A stretch of 64,000 nt of DNA from Frankia sp. RB7 (GCA_030403585.1 JAUEPE010000002.1:295686-359685); one strand, 5' to 3'. Positions 17,688-26,145 are shown, numbered from the stretch's first letter. The notes: generated by a model from the sequence alone, not told the origin. Numbers and translations are program-made.

Positions 17688-18912
17688 GCTCATGTTCTGC
17701 TCGCTCCTGACGATCGTGCCGGACTATCTCTACCGCCGTTATGTCCAGGGCAAGCGGTTCGGCAAGGAGATCACGTTCTTTTCGGTCTGGTACGAGCTGC
17801 GGTGGGGCATCACCGGCTGCCTGATGCTCACGGTGTCCTTGATCACCATGATCTTCTACTTTCATCCGTCGACGACGTCGGCGACGCTCTATTACCGTAC
17901 GGTGCCGATCCTGCCCGAAGGCTCCGGCCGGGTCGCGCAAGTCAATGTCGGCTACAGCGAGGCCGTGAAGAAAGGCGACGTTCTGTTCAGTCTGGACAGT
18001 TCGAAGCAGCGCGCGGCGCTGGAAACTGCCAGGCGCAAGGTCGCCGAGGTCGATGCGTCCCTGACCTCTGCGCAATCCGAAGTGGTCAAGGCTGACGCGC
18101 AGATCGAGGAAGCCAAGGCCAACCTTCAGCAGGCCAGGGATGAGCTGGACGTCAAATCCGACTTGCAGCGTCGCAATCCCGGCATCGTACCGCAGCGCGA
18201 CATAGAAAAGCTGCAGGTGCTCGTCAGTCAGCGGCAGGCCGGGGTCGACGCCGCCACGGCCTCCCGGCAGTCGGCGGCCTTGCGCGTGTCGACGCTCCTG
18301 CCGGCCGAGAAGGCCAGCGCCGAAGCCGCGCTAGCGGAGGCGCAGGTGGATCTGGACAAGACTTTTGTCCGCGCCGGTGTCGACGGGCGTGTGGAGCAAT
18401 TCCTGGTCCGCGTCGGCGACGTGGTCAATCAAATGTTGCGACCGGCGGGCGTGCTGGTTCCGGAGGGCTCGGGCCGGCGGGGGTTGCAGGCGGGCTTTGG
18501 CCAGATCGAGGCTCAGGTATTGCAAGTCGGCATGGTGGCGGAAGCGACCTGCATATCGAAGCCGTGGGTCATCATTCCAATGGTCATCACCAGTGTGCAG
18601 GACTATATCGCAGCCGGACAGTTCCGGAGCGGTGAGCAACTCATCGAGGCGCAGAATGTCACGCGCCCTGGCACGATCCTGGCATTCATGGAGCCGCTCT
18701 ACAAAGGCGGGCTTGAAGGCGTGACGCCAGGGAGCAGTTGCATCGTCAACGCCTACACCAGCAATCATGAGGAAATCTCGGCCAAGGAGACCAGTACCGG
18801 CCGGGCTATCGCCTTGCACGTCGTCGACGGCGTCGGCCTCGTCCACGCGATGCTGCTGCGCATCCAGGCGCTGCTGCTGCCGATCAAGACGCTGGTGCTC
18901 AGCGGTCATTGA
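17680..18912 (+). CDS. HlyD family membrane-fusion protein
   Basis: The 410-aa protein has an N-terminal membrane anchor (about residues 45-65), a biotinyl-lipoyl-like half (GRVAQVNVGYSEAVKKGDVLFSLD), a long coiled-coil hairpin (about 105-210) and the second lipoyl half with a beta-barrel (DKTFVRAGVDGRVEQF). It is the periplasmic adaptor of an efflux or secretion complex, but no partner permease or TolC is adjacent. ATG at 17680 follows AAGGAG within the previous gene. It shares the FixK-box operon. Confidence 0.85.
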   Translation: MFELMFCSLLTIVPDYLYRRYVQGKRFGKEITFFSVWYELRWGITGCLMLTVSLITMIFYFHPSTTSATLYYRTVPILPEGSGRVAQVNVGYSEAVKKGDVLFSLDSSKQRAALETARRKVAEVDASLTSAQSEVVKADAQIEEAKANLQQARDELDVKSDLQRRNPGIVPQRDIEKLQVLVSQRQAGVDAATASRQSAALRVSTLLPAEKASAEAALAEAQVDLDKTFVRAGVDGRVEQFLVRVGDVVNQMLRPAGVLVPEGSGRRGLQAGFGQIEAQVLQVGMVAEATCISKPWVIIPMVITSVQDYIAAGQFRSGEQLIEAQNVTRPGTILAFMEPLYKGGLEGVTPGSSCIVNAYTSNHEEISAKETSTGRAIALHVVDGVGLVHAMLLRIQALLLPIKTLVLSGH

Positions 18913-18999
18913 AGACCGCTGTCGGGTCTGTTTAAGTGACGCACTCCCCGTTAGACTTATGGCCCGGAACGGCCGGAGAAAGCCGTCAGTGAGAGGCAG

Positions 19000-20889
19000 A
19001 TGAGCGGGCGCAGATCCATGGCGTCGGTCATGCCGCGGCCGGCTGCGTGGCTGGGCCTTGGCCTGTGGCTTGCTGCCTGCATCCTCCCGGGCACCGCTGG
19101 TGCGGTCGAGCGCAGCGCGCGCGGCGAGCTCAAGCGCGTGCTGATCCTGCATTCCTTCGGCCGCGAGTTCCGGCCCTGGAGCGAATACGCGCGGAGCATC
19201 AAGGCCGGGCTCGAGCAGCAATCGCCGTGGCCGCTCGACATCCAGGAGCACGCGCTGCTCACGGCGCGTTTCAACAATCCCGGGCCGGAAGCGCCCTTCG
19301 TCGAGTATCTGCGTTCGCTCTACCAGGGAGCGCCGCCCGACATCGTTTTGAGCATCGGTGCGCCGGCCGCCCGGTTCGCGCAGAGATACCGCGGAAAGCT
19401 GTTCCCCGACACGCCGATGGTGTTGGCCGTCGTCGAGGAACGGCTGGTGAACCGCTCCGACCTCACCGACAATGACGTCGTCGTGTCAGCTCGCAATGAT
19501 TTCAAGGTTGTGTTCGACAACATTCTCCACGTCTTGCCGGGGACCAAGACCGTCGCCATGGTGATCGGCGCATCGCCGCTCGAGAAATTCTGGATTGACG
19601 AGGTGAAGCGCGAGCTGAAGCCGCTGGGGAATCGCATCGACCTCGTTTGGTATTCGGACCTGCCTTTCGAGGAGATCCTCAAGCGCGCGGCGGAACTTCC
19701 GCCACATACGGTGTTGTTCTGGGGCCTGATGATGGTTGATGCCGCCGGAATTATCTATGAAGGCGACATCGCCTTGCGTAGCCTGCACGCGATCGCCAAC
19801 GCCCCGATATTTTCCTACCAGGACCCCTTCTTCGGCGGCAACACCGTCGGCGGCCCCATGCAGCTGACGGCGGAGACGAGTCGGAAGACCGTCGATGCGG
19901 TGATGCGTATCCTCGGGGGCGAGAAGCCGACTGCGATCAAATACGAGCCGATCGGGTTCGCTGCGCCGAAGTATGACTGGCGCGAATTGCAGCGCTGGGG
20001 CATCAGCGAAAGCCAGCTGCCTTCGAACAGCGAAATCCTGTTCCGCGAGCCAGGTATCTGGGAGCGCTATCGCTGGCAGATGATGCTGATCGCCGCGATC
20101 CTCCTAGTGCAGACCGGCCTGATCAGCGGATTGCTCCATGAGCGTCAACGTCGCCGGGTCGCCGAAGTCGAAGCGCGCCAGCGCCTCGCCGAGCTTGCCC
20201 ACGCCAATCGCTATTCGGCCGTCGGCGAGTTGACGACGTCGATCGCCCATGAGCTGAACCAACCGCTCGGTGCGATCCTGACCAACGCCGAGACGGCAGA
20301 GCTCATGCTCAAGGCGTCTTCGCCCGACCTCAATGAGGTCCGGCAGATTCTCGCCGACATCAGGCGCGACGATCACAGGGCATCAGAGGTCATCCGCAGG
20401 CTGCGCAGCGTCCTGAAGAAGATGCCGTTTGAGATCAGGGAGGTCGAGCTCAACGAGACGGTGCGGGAAGCGATTGGCCTGGTGAAAGCGGTCGCAGACG
20501 GGCGGTCCATTGCGTTGACCTATGTGCCGGCCTTCGCGGATCTGCGCGTCAACGGCGATCCGGTGCAGCTCCAGCAGGTCGTGCTCAACGTGATCATCAA
20601 CGCGATCGAGTCGGTCTCCGACGAGGCTATGAAAACTCGTGACGTCAGCGTGTCGACCGCGCGCGCCGGCAATCATGCCGAGATCAGGATCGCAGATAGC
20701 GGTTCTGGCATCGCGGCCGGTGAACTTGAAAAGGTCTTCGATCCCTTCTTCACCACCAAGCCTCAGGGCATGGGCATGGGGCTTGCGATCGTCAGGACCA
20801 TCGTCGAGGCGCATCACGGCACGATCGCCGCGGAGAACCTGCCATCCAGCGGCGCGCTGTTCACGATCAGGCTCCCGATCATCAGGTAG
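19000..20889 (+). CDS. Histidine kinase with ABC substrate-binding sensor
   Basis: The 629-aa protein has a signal or anchor segment (17-37), a periplasmic ABC_sub_bind-type domain (about 45-335, starting RVLILHSFGREF), one membrane helix (361-380), a HisKA domain with H417 (SIAHELNQPLG), and an HATPase domain (NVIINAIES; ADSGSGIAAGELEKVFDPFFTTKP; GMGMGLAIV). This sensor type is common in rhizobia, often with a LuxR-type partner. None is adjacent; the orphan regulator at 4419 is a possible partner (speculative). Confidence 0.88.
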   Translation: MSGRRSMASVMPRPAAWLGLGLWLAACILPGTAGAVERSARGELKRVLILHSFGREFRPWSEYARSIKAGLEQQSPWPLDIQEHALLTARFNNPGPEAPFVEYLRSLYQGAPPDIVLSIGAPAARFAQRYRGKLFPDTPMVLAVVEERLVNRSDLTDNDVVVSARNDFKVVFDNILHVLPGTKTVAMVIGASPLEKFWIDEVKRELKPLGNRIDLVWYSDLPFEEILKRAAELPPHTVLFWGLMMVDAAGIIYEGDIALRSLHAIANAPIFSYQDPFFGGNTVGGPMQLTAETSRKTVDAVMRILGGEKPTAIKYEPIGFAAPKYDWRELQRWGISESQLPSNSEILFREPGIWERYRWQMMLIAAILLVQTGLISGLLHERQRRRVAEVEARQRLAELAHANRYSAVGELTTSIAHELNQPLGAILTNAETAELMLKASSPDLNEVRQILADIRRDDHRASEVIRRLRSVLKKMPFEIREVELNETVREAIGLVKAVADGRSIALTYVPAFADLRVNGDPVQLQQVVLNVIINAIESVSDEAMKTRDVSVSTARAGNHAEIRIADSGSGIAAGELEKVFDPFFTTKPQGMGMGLAIVRTIVEAHHGTIAAENLPSSGALFTIRLPIIR

Positions 20890-20953
20890 CGGCCGATAAT
20901 GGCTCGCGAGGATGCCGCTCTCGCGCCGCAGCAATCCGGCGAAGCCTCTTTCG

Positions 20954-20967
20954 TTGATCTCGATCAA
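20954..20967. promoter_or_regulatory. FixK/FNR-type box
   Basis: TTGATCTCGATCAA is a perfect TTGA-N6-TCAA site, 56 bp before the ATG of the DUF3300 gene. Confidence 0.75.
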
Positions 20968-21023
20968 CAAATGCCGGCGCATCGGCCCGATCCTCGCGGA
21001 CGCAAAGTCCGATGGAGGGTGCG

Positions 21024-22682
21024 ATGTTTCGCTGCGGCAGGAGCCTGTTAGCGCTTGCGCTGTTGGTGGGGATTCCCGCCGCGGCAATGGCGCAGAGCAC
21101 CACGCCGGCCGCTCCGAGCACGCAGGCGCAGCCCACAAATCCACCGGCGCCGGCCGTCGAACTTCTCAAGCCCGAGCAAGTCGAGGCCCTGGTCGCGCCG
21201 ATCGCGCTCTACCCCGACGAACTGCTCGCCAATTTGCTGGCGGCTTCGACCTATCCGCTCGAAGTGGTCCAGGCCGACCGCTTTCTCAAGGAGCGCAAGA
21301 GCCTGAAGGGCGATGCGCTGAAGACCGAGGTCGACAAGCAGGGCTGGGACGACAGCATCAAGGCTCTCGCGAGCACGGCCGATGTGCTTTCGATGATGAG
21401 CGACAAGCTCGAATGGACCCAGAAGCTCGGTGATGCCTTTCTCGCCCAGCAGCCCGACGTGATGGATGCGATCCAGCGTCTGCGCAACAAGGCCTATGAC
21501 AACAAGAAGCTCGTCACCACCAAGCAGCAGAAGGTCAGCGTCCAGACCCAGGAAGGCAAGCAGGCGATCGTGATCCAGCAGGCCGATCCCGCGGAGATGT
21601 ACGTGCCGTATTACGATCCGGCCACGGTCTATGGCACCTGGCCCTATGCGGAATATCCGCCGTATTATTGGGGCTATCCGTCCTATATCGGCGCAGGTGT
21701 GGTCGCGGCCGGAATCGCCTTCGGCACCGCCTGGGCGATCGGGCGCTGGGGCAATTACTGGGGCGGCGGCTGCAATTGGGGCAACCGCAACGTCTACGTC
21801 AACCATCGCACCACCAACATCAACACCGGCTGGCAGCACAATCCGGCGCATCGCGGCGGCGTGCGCTACAACAACACCAACGTCCAGCAGCGCTTCGGCA
21901 ACAACAATGTTCGAGCAGGCGCGTCGGACCGGATGGATTTTCGCGGGCGTGATGGCAACCAGGTGCTGCGGCCCGATCAGGGTGGCCCGGGAGACCGTGC
22001 AGGCGACCGCGCCGGCGATCGTGGCGATCGCGCAGGCGACCGCGGCGATCGACCGGGCGGTGGCGACCGCGCAGGTGCCGGTGATCGTGCCAAGGATCGT
22101 GCCAAGGGCGGCGGTGACCGCGCCAAGGCCGGCAATAAGGCTGGCAACAAGAGCGGCGGAGATCGCGCCAAGGCTGCGAACCGTGCCGCCGGCGGTGCTG
22201 CCGCCAACCGTGGCGGTGGTGGCAATCGCGGCGGCGCGATGAACGTGTCCTCCGGCCGATCCGCGGCCGCCGCATCGGCGCGTGGAAGCGCCAGCATGGC
22301 GAGCATGCCGCGCGGTGGCGGTGCTGGTCCGAGCATGGCCGGTCGTGGCGGCGGTGGCGGCTTCCATGGTGGCGGCGGCGGAGGAGGTCGTGGAGGCGGC
22401 GGCGGTGGTGGCCGGCGCTCCGACATCGCGCTGAAGCACGACATCGTCCTGCTCGGCCATCTCGGCAACGGCCTCGGCTATTATCGCTTCAGCTACATCG
22501 GCAGCGACAAGGCCTATGTCGGCGTGATGGCGCAGGAGGTCGAGCAGGTGAGGCCCGACGCGGTGACCCGCGGCGGCGACGGATATCTGCGTGTCTATTA
22601 CGACAAGCTCGGGCTGACATTCCGCACCTACCGCGACTGGCTTGCCGGCGGCGCGAAGATTCCGGCGGAGGTGATGCCATGA
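21024..22682 (+). CDS. DUF3300 protein with RG-rich linker and S74-like end
   Basis: The 552-aa secreted protein has a signal peptide (about residues 1-25), a DUF3300 domain (about 50-270; LVAPIALYPDELLANLLAASTYPLEVV region), a long low-complexity linker of GDRAGDRGDR-type and Gly-rich repeats (about 310-465), and a C-terminal stretch (about 470-552; ALKHDI, YVGVMAQEVEQVRPDAV, YYDKLG) like the Peptidase_S74 intramolecular chaperone of phage fibres. ATG at 21024 follows GGAGGG. First gene of a three-gene operon. Confidence 0.8.
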   Translation: MFRCGRSLLALALLVGIPAAAMAQSTTPAAPSTQAQPTNPPAPAVELLKPEQVEALVAPIALYPDELLANLLAASTYPLEVVQADRFLKERKSLKGDALKTEVDKQGWDDSIKALASTADVLSMMSDKLEWTQKLGDAFLAQQPDVMDAIQRLRNKAYDNKKLVTTKQQKVSVQTQEGKQAIVIQQADPAEMYVPYYDPATVYGTWPYAEYPPYYWGYPSYIGAGVVAAGIAFGTAWAIGRWGNYWGGGCNWGNRNVYVNHRTTNINTGWQHNPAHRGGVRYNNTNVQQRFGNNNVRAGASDRMDFRGRDGNQVLRPDQGGPGDRAGDRAGDRGDRAGDRGDRPGGGDRAGAGDRAKDRAKGGGDRAKAGNKAGNKSGGDRAKAANRAAGGAAANRGGGGNRGGAMNVSSGRSAAAASARGSASMASMPRGGGAGPSMAGRGGGGGFHGGGGGGGRGGGGGGGRRSDIALKHDIVLLGHLGNGLGYYRFSYIGSDKAYVGVMAQEVEQVRPDAVTRGGDGYLRVYYDKLGLTFRTYRDWLAGGAKIPAEVMP

Positions 22683-23596
22683 TCGGTCTGAAATCGCTCC
22701 ACCGTGCGATCCTGCCCGGCATCGTGGCGCTCGCACTGTTCGGCACGCCGGCACGCGCGCAGGAATCCTACAAATCGCCGGAGGACGCCGCCGCCGCGCT
22801 CGCGGCCGCGGTCAAGAGTGGCCCGAAAGACATTTTGAAGGTGCTCGGCAGGGCCGCCGAGGACATCGTCTCCTCCGGCGACGAGGTCGCTGACAACGAC
22901 ATTCGCGCGCGGTTCTCGTCGATGTACGACGCCAGGCACGGCATCAAGGCAGAGGGCAACAAGACCGCGACCCTGATGCTGGGGCCGGATGATTTCCCGT
23001 TCCCGATTCCGCTGCTCAACACCAAAACCGGCTGGGCGTTCGACACCGACGAGGGACGCATCGAGGTGCTTCGCCGCCGCATCGGCCGCAACGAACTCGA
23101 CGCGATCCAGACCGCGCTCGCCTATGTCGACGCGCAGAACGAATATGCCGACAAGGACCGCGGCGAAGGCGCAGGTGTCTATGCCCAGCGCATCGTCTCG
23201 TCACCCGGCAAGAAGGACGGCCTGTTCTGGCGCGACGACAGCGATCCGAGCCCGCTCGGTGCGCTGGCGGCCGAGGCCTCCAAGGAGGGCTACAGAGCCG
23301 GCGATGTCGGGCCAGCGCCCTATCACGGCTACTACTTCCACATCCTCAAGGGGCAGGGCCGCGATGCGCCGGGTGGCGCGTTGAATTACGTCGTCAAGGG
23401 CAAGATGATCGGTGGCTTTGGCCTGATCGCCTGGCCTGCCGAATACGGCAATTCCGGCGTGATGACCTTCCTCGTCAATCACGCCGGCACCGTCTACCAA
23501 AAGGATCTCGGGAAGCGCACCGGGTCCGTCGCCGAGCGCACCACACTGTTCGATCCTGATGAGACCTGGAAGAAGGTCGATGCCGCAAAACCCTGA
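22679..23596 (+). CDS. DUF2950 family secreted protein
   Basis: The 305-aa product has a signal peptide (ends ARAQES) and the DUF2950 body: SPEDAAAALAAAVKSG, NTKTGWAFDTDEGRIEVLRRRIGRNEL, EYADKDRGEG.YAQRIVSSPGKKDGLFW, and HGYYFHILKGQG. DUF2950 genes regularly follow DUF3300 genes. It overlaps the DUF3300 stop by ATGA. Envelope function unknown. Confidence 0.88.
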   Translation: MIGLKSLHRAILPGIVALALFGTPARAQESYKSPEDAAAALAAAVKSGPKDILKVLGRAAEDIVSSGDEVADNDIRARFSSMYDARHGIKAEGNKTATLMLGPDDFPFPIPLLNTKTGWAFDTDEGRIEVLRRRIGRNELDAIQTALAYVDAQNEYADKDRGEGAGVYAQRIVSSPGKKDGLFWRDDSDPSPLGALAAEASKEGYRAGDVGPAPYHGYYFHILKGQGRDAPGGALNYVVKGKMIGGFGLIAWPAEYGNSGVMTFLVNHAGTVYQKDLGKRTGSVAERTTLFDPDETWKKVDAAKP

Positions 23597-24038
23597 ACGG
23601 CACGTGCGCGTGCTCCGCCTGATTGCCATGCTCCTGCTGGCGTTCGGGCTCGCGGTACCGGCAACACCATCTTTCGCGCAAGCCGCCGGTCATGTCCGGG
23701 TCAAGATCGCCAAGGCCGGCCTTCTCGTCGGCGGTGGCGTCGGCCGCGGAACGCTGGTCTATCGCGGCAAGACCTATCCGTTCAGGGTCAGCGGCCTGAG
23801 TTTTGGCATCACGGCCGGCGTCACGGTCGGTCGTCTCGATGGCTGGGCCTCGGACATCCGCGAGGTCGGCGATTTCGCCGGCACCTACAGTTCCGTCGGC
23901 GGCGGCTTTGCGCTGGTCGGCGGCGTCAACGGCGTCCACCTCCGCAACGAGAAGGGCGTCACCATCGTGCTGCAGGGCCCGAAGGCGGGACTGGAGCTGG
24001 CGGCCAATCTCAGTACGATCGTGGTCTCGCTGAAGTGA
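23580..24038 (+). CDS. Secreted glycine-rich beta protein (paralogue B)
   Basis: The 152-aa product has a signal peptide (ends SFAQAAG) and the same strand-rich motif order as the protein at 15314. The ATG at 23580 lies inside the end of the DUF2950 gene, with AAGAAGG just before it, so coupling is likely. Both paralogues sit as last genes of FixK-box operons. Function unknown. Confidence 0.65.
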   Translation: MPQNPERHVRVLRLIAMLLLAFGLAVPATPSFAQAAGHVRVKIAKAGLLVGGGVGRGTLVYRGKTYPFRVSGLSFGITAGVTVGRLDGWASDIREVGDFAGTYSSVGGGFALVGGVNGVHLRNEKGVTIVLQGPKAGLELAANLSTIVVSLK

Positions 24039-24204
24039 CATCGCATGGCCCCGTATTCAGCCGGGGTCGCTGGACATGCCTGGCGGCCACGTCGCTAACG
24101 TGGAATTAATCCGAAAAGCCCAGAATTTTATGCAGTTGTAAGTGGGTGCTGCGTAAGGGAGGCGTCGCGAGGACGTTCCGGCGACGGCCTCCTTTTGCTC
24201 GCTC

Positions 24205-24903
24205 ATGAGGTCAATGCGCATGACCACGACATCCGAAACGCTGGGCTTTGTCGAACACCTCGACGCCGCAGCCCTTGCAGCCGCAGCGTTCGAACCGGAA
24301 GCCGAACACGAAGCCCCGGAAGCTTCGGCCCCGGACAAACGGTCCAGCCGGAAATCGGTCCTGGCACTGGCGGTGTGTGCCCTGGCGATCAATGGCGCGG
24401 CGGCGATCTATACCTTGCCGTTTGATCTTCCGTCGTTTGATCTTCCGTCGCCGAACATCGGCAGCCTGGCTGCGCTGCTTCCGCGCCAGGAAGAGCCGGT
24501 CGCAAAGCCGGATCCGATTGCGGCCGCCCTGAAGGACATCCAGTCGGCCCAGCAGCAACAGGCCGCCTCGCTGCAGGAGATCAATTCCTCGTTGCAGCAA
24601 AATGCGGCTCTGCATCAGCAGGATTCAACGATCCTCTTGTCTCTCCGACAGAGCGTCACGGACGAGCGGGTGGATGTGAGGAAGATATCGCCGCAGCTTT
24701 CGACGCTGATCGCGAAGATCGATACGCTGCAAAATACAATGACGTCGGAGGTCACGTCCTCCATTCGACGAGCGCATGCGCGTTATGGACTGTCCCCAGC
24801 GATGCGTAAACGGATGGATCGGCAGTCGAAAACGATCGGGCCCGTTTCGGTCGGAGGTGCGCCGCTGACAGCGCCGGCGACGGTTGCCGCGCCGGAGAGC
24901 TGA
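24205..24903 (+). CDS. Hypothetical single-pass membrane protein
   Basis: The 232-aa protein has an acidic N-terminus, one membrane helix (about residues 50-70), a Pro-rich linker containing FDLPSFDLPS, a Gln-rich coiled coil (about 110-195) and a basic end. The layout suggests an inner-membrane protein with a periplasmic coiled coil. Three in-frame ATGs (24205, 24214, 24220) compete; none has a clearly better ribosome site. Its gene carries an exact 15-bp tandem repeat. Confidence 0.6.
   Translation: MRSMRMTTTSETLGFVEHLDAAALAAAAFEPEAEHEAPEASAPDKRSSRKSVLALAVCALAINGAAAIYTLPFDLPSFDLPSPNIGSLAALLPRQEEPVAKPDPIAAALKDIQSAQQQQAASLQEINSSLQQNAALHQQDSTILLSLRQSVTDERVDVRKISPQLSTLIAKIDTLQNTMTSEVTSSIRRAHARYGLSPAMRKRMDRQSKTIGPVSVGGAPLTAPATVAAPES
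24421..24450 (+). repeat. Exact 15-bp tandem repeat in coding region
   Basis: TTTGATCTTCCGTCG occurs twice in perfect tandem and encodes FDLPS twice, directly after the membrane helix of the host gene. Being in frame, unit number could vary by slippage without breaking the gene. Confidence 0.8.
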
Positions 24904-24936
24904 AGGCGCGGATAAGGAACGAGACGCGGTTTCGTT

Positions 24937-25137
24937 TCATGGCCTATTTCGGGGCTGAAATCCCGGCGACGACAGCCAGTCATTCATTTGAGCGGCCGTC
25001 TCCGTTTGCTCGGCCTTCTTCAGAAGCTCGTCGCGGCGAATGCTGGGCGGCATACCTTCGGCTTGCTTGCGCAAATTCCGAGCCTCTTTCTTCAGGCGAT
25101 CTCCGAGCGTCAATGATTGCGTGATGCGAATTCGCAC
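24937..25137 (-). CDS. Small basic hypothetical protein, GTG start
   Basis: The 66-aa protein is mostly helical and charged (RLKKEARNLRKQAEG, then RDELLKKAEQTETAAQMNDWL), a pattern seen in many short rhizobial proteins. The GTG at 25135-25137 has GGGAG upstream; an ATG at 25197 lacks a ribosome site. It is the last host gene before the prophage attachment site. Confidence 0.5.
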   Translation of the reverse strand: MRIRITQSLTLGDRLKKEARNLRKQAEGMPPSIRRDELLKKAEQTETAAQMNDWLSSPGFQPRNRP

Positions 25138-25307
25138 GCGCTGCTCCCTGTCATGGGCGGGAGCGCGACCGGCGTTCTCATCGCCGGTAACTGCCATGGA
25201 TCGGCGGCGACAGACGCCTAACGTTTCAGCCGGGGAACGGTTGCGCCAGCCGAAGGCGAATTAACGCGACGCTCGCCCAAGCCGGCGCGTGAGTTATAGA
25301 CTTTGGG

Positions 25308-25352
25308 TGGTGAGCGCGCTGGGGCTCGAACCCAGGACCCCGTGATTAAAAG
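25308..25352 (-). other. attL: 3' half of tRNA-Lys(TTT)
   Basis: Read on the minus strand this gives an anticodon loop CTTTTAA, a 3' anticodon stem TCACG, variable loop GGGTC, T-arm CTGGG-TTCGAGC-CCCAG, acceptor 3' strand CGCGCTC, A73 and encoded CCA. The 5' half does not follow: bases beyond 25352 cannot form the D-arm or the 5' acceptor strand. This is what tRNA-targeted integration leaves at the end distal to the rebuilt tRNA. The intact copy should lie beyond the right prophage end, outside the window. Confidence 0.8.
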
Positions 25353-25526
25353 CCCCTCTGGTTAGCGCTAAGTGGCTGATCTTGCTGGGGCAGGGGTACG
25401 CTCCAGAGGGCACCACGGGGCATGAAATCGCAGCAAAATCCACCAAGGGGCGGTCGTTTACACGCCAGTTATCCGCCAGTCCGAATGCCCCTTAGTGCCC
25501 GTGGCCCGGCCACGTGATTTCCGGTC

Positions 25527-25549
25527 ATGTGGTCTCAGGAGGACCACAT
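25527..25549 (+). promoter_or_regulatory. Hairpin over ribosome site and start codon
   Basis: ATGTGGTC (25527-25534) and GACCACAT (25542-25549) pair perfectly over 8 bp around a TCAGGAG loop. The loop exposes part of the AGGAGG ribosome site while the stem takes in the first two bases of the ATG at 25548. Translation of the H-NS-like gene could be gated by melting of this stem. Confidence 0.55.
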
Positions 25550-25829
25550 GCAACTCGAATCCCTTTCCATCGAAGAACTCGCCGCACTGAGAGACAAGGT
25601 CACTCAGACCCTCGCAGACAAGGTTGCCGCGCGCCAGAAAGAGCTTTTGGCGGAGTCGGACAAGCTGGGTGCGCTGGTCACGTCAAAACCCTCCACAGCG
25701 CGTCCTAAGCGGTCACCGAAATATCAGAAGGGCTCAGACGTTTGGAGCGGCATGGGAAGCCAACCGGCTTTCGTAAAGCAGCACCTGGCTCTCGGCGGCA
25801 CGCTGGACGATCTGAAGGTGTCCGCGTAA
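25548..25829 (+). CDS. H-NS-family nucleoid protein
   Basis: The 93-aa protein has an N-terminal coiled coil for dimerisation (about residues 1-45; SIEELAALRDKVTQTLADKV) and a basic linker leading to a C-terminal motif (KYQKGSDVWSGMGSQPAFV) that resembles the H-NS DNA-binding loop (WSGxGxxP). H-NS proteins silence AT-rich, recently acquired DNA; a phage copy could silence prophage or host genes. ATG at 25548 follows AGGAGG within a hairpin. Confidence 0.75.
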   Translation: MQLESLSIEELAALRDKVTQTLADKVAARQKELLAESDKLGALVTSKPSTARPKRSPKYQKGSDVWSGMGSQPAFVKQHLALGGTLDDLKVSA

Positions 25830-26045
25830 ATGTCTGGAATGGCAACCTACAAGCAGATTGCGGAGTTTGTTCGAAAGTCTGAAGGCTATACGCCTCAGAC
25901 CTGCTGGATCGCCGACGTGAAAGCCCTTCACAATCTGACGACGCGCGTAGCTCCAAATCGCCAATCAGTTCGGGTGAAGCCATGTCCAGAGCATGCCAGG
26001 GAGCCCATCGAGAAGGCACTTAGGCATTTCGGTGATTTGAAATAG
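25830..26045 (+). CDS. Small conserved protein (TCWIA family)
   Basis: The 71-aa protein has the pattern TYKQIAEFVRKSEGYTPQTCWIADVK followed by PNRQS, PCPEH and a final HFG. It matches a widespread small-protein family found in phages and genomes (TYK.I...V....G..P.TCWIA..K, CP). Function is not established. It begins immediately after the H-NS-like stop codon. Confidence 0.65.
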   Translation: MSGMATYKQIAEFVRKSEGYTPQTCWIADVKALHNLTTRVAPNRQSVRVKPCPEHAREPIEKALRHFGDLK

Positions 26046-26080
26046 TGCCGCTGTAAGGCGCGCGGCGATCCATCCAATTA

Positions 26081-26142
26081 GGTGCAGGGTCGTTATTCCT
26101 AACGAACAAGCATGTACACGCTCACCCCTAAGGACCTGCACC
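26081..26142 (-). ncRNA. Candidate small structured RNA
   Basis: On the minus strand GGTGCAGG at the 5' end pairs perfectly with CCTGCACC at the 3' end (8 bp), enclosing a second hairpin TCGTTA-GGAA-TAACGA (plus coordinates 26090-26105). The 5' end falls a few bases downstream of a repeat-type prophage promoter (-35 at 26169-26174, -10 at 26146-26151). There is no T-run at the 3' end. Expression is inferred. Confidence 0.4.
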
Positions 26143-26145
26143 GTA

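Noticed and set aside
22000..22400. Repeats in the DUF3300 gene as a CRISPR or transposon array
   Set aside because: They are in-frame codon repeats of GDR and Gly-rich type with no fixed spacer; protein low complexity explains them.
25308..25420. A complete tRNA gene at the prophage edge
   Set aside because: Only the 3' half folds; the sequence beyond 25352 cannot form the D-arm or 5' acceptor strand.
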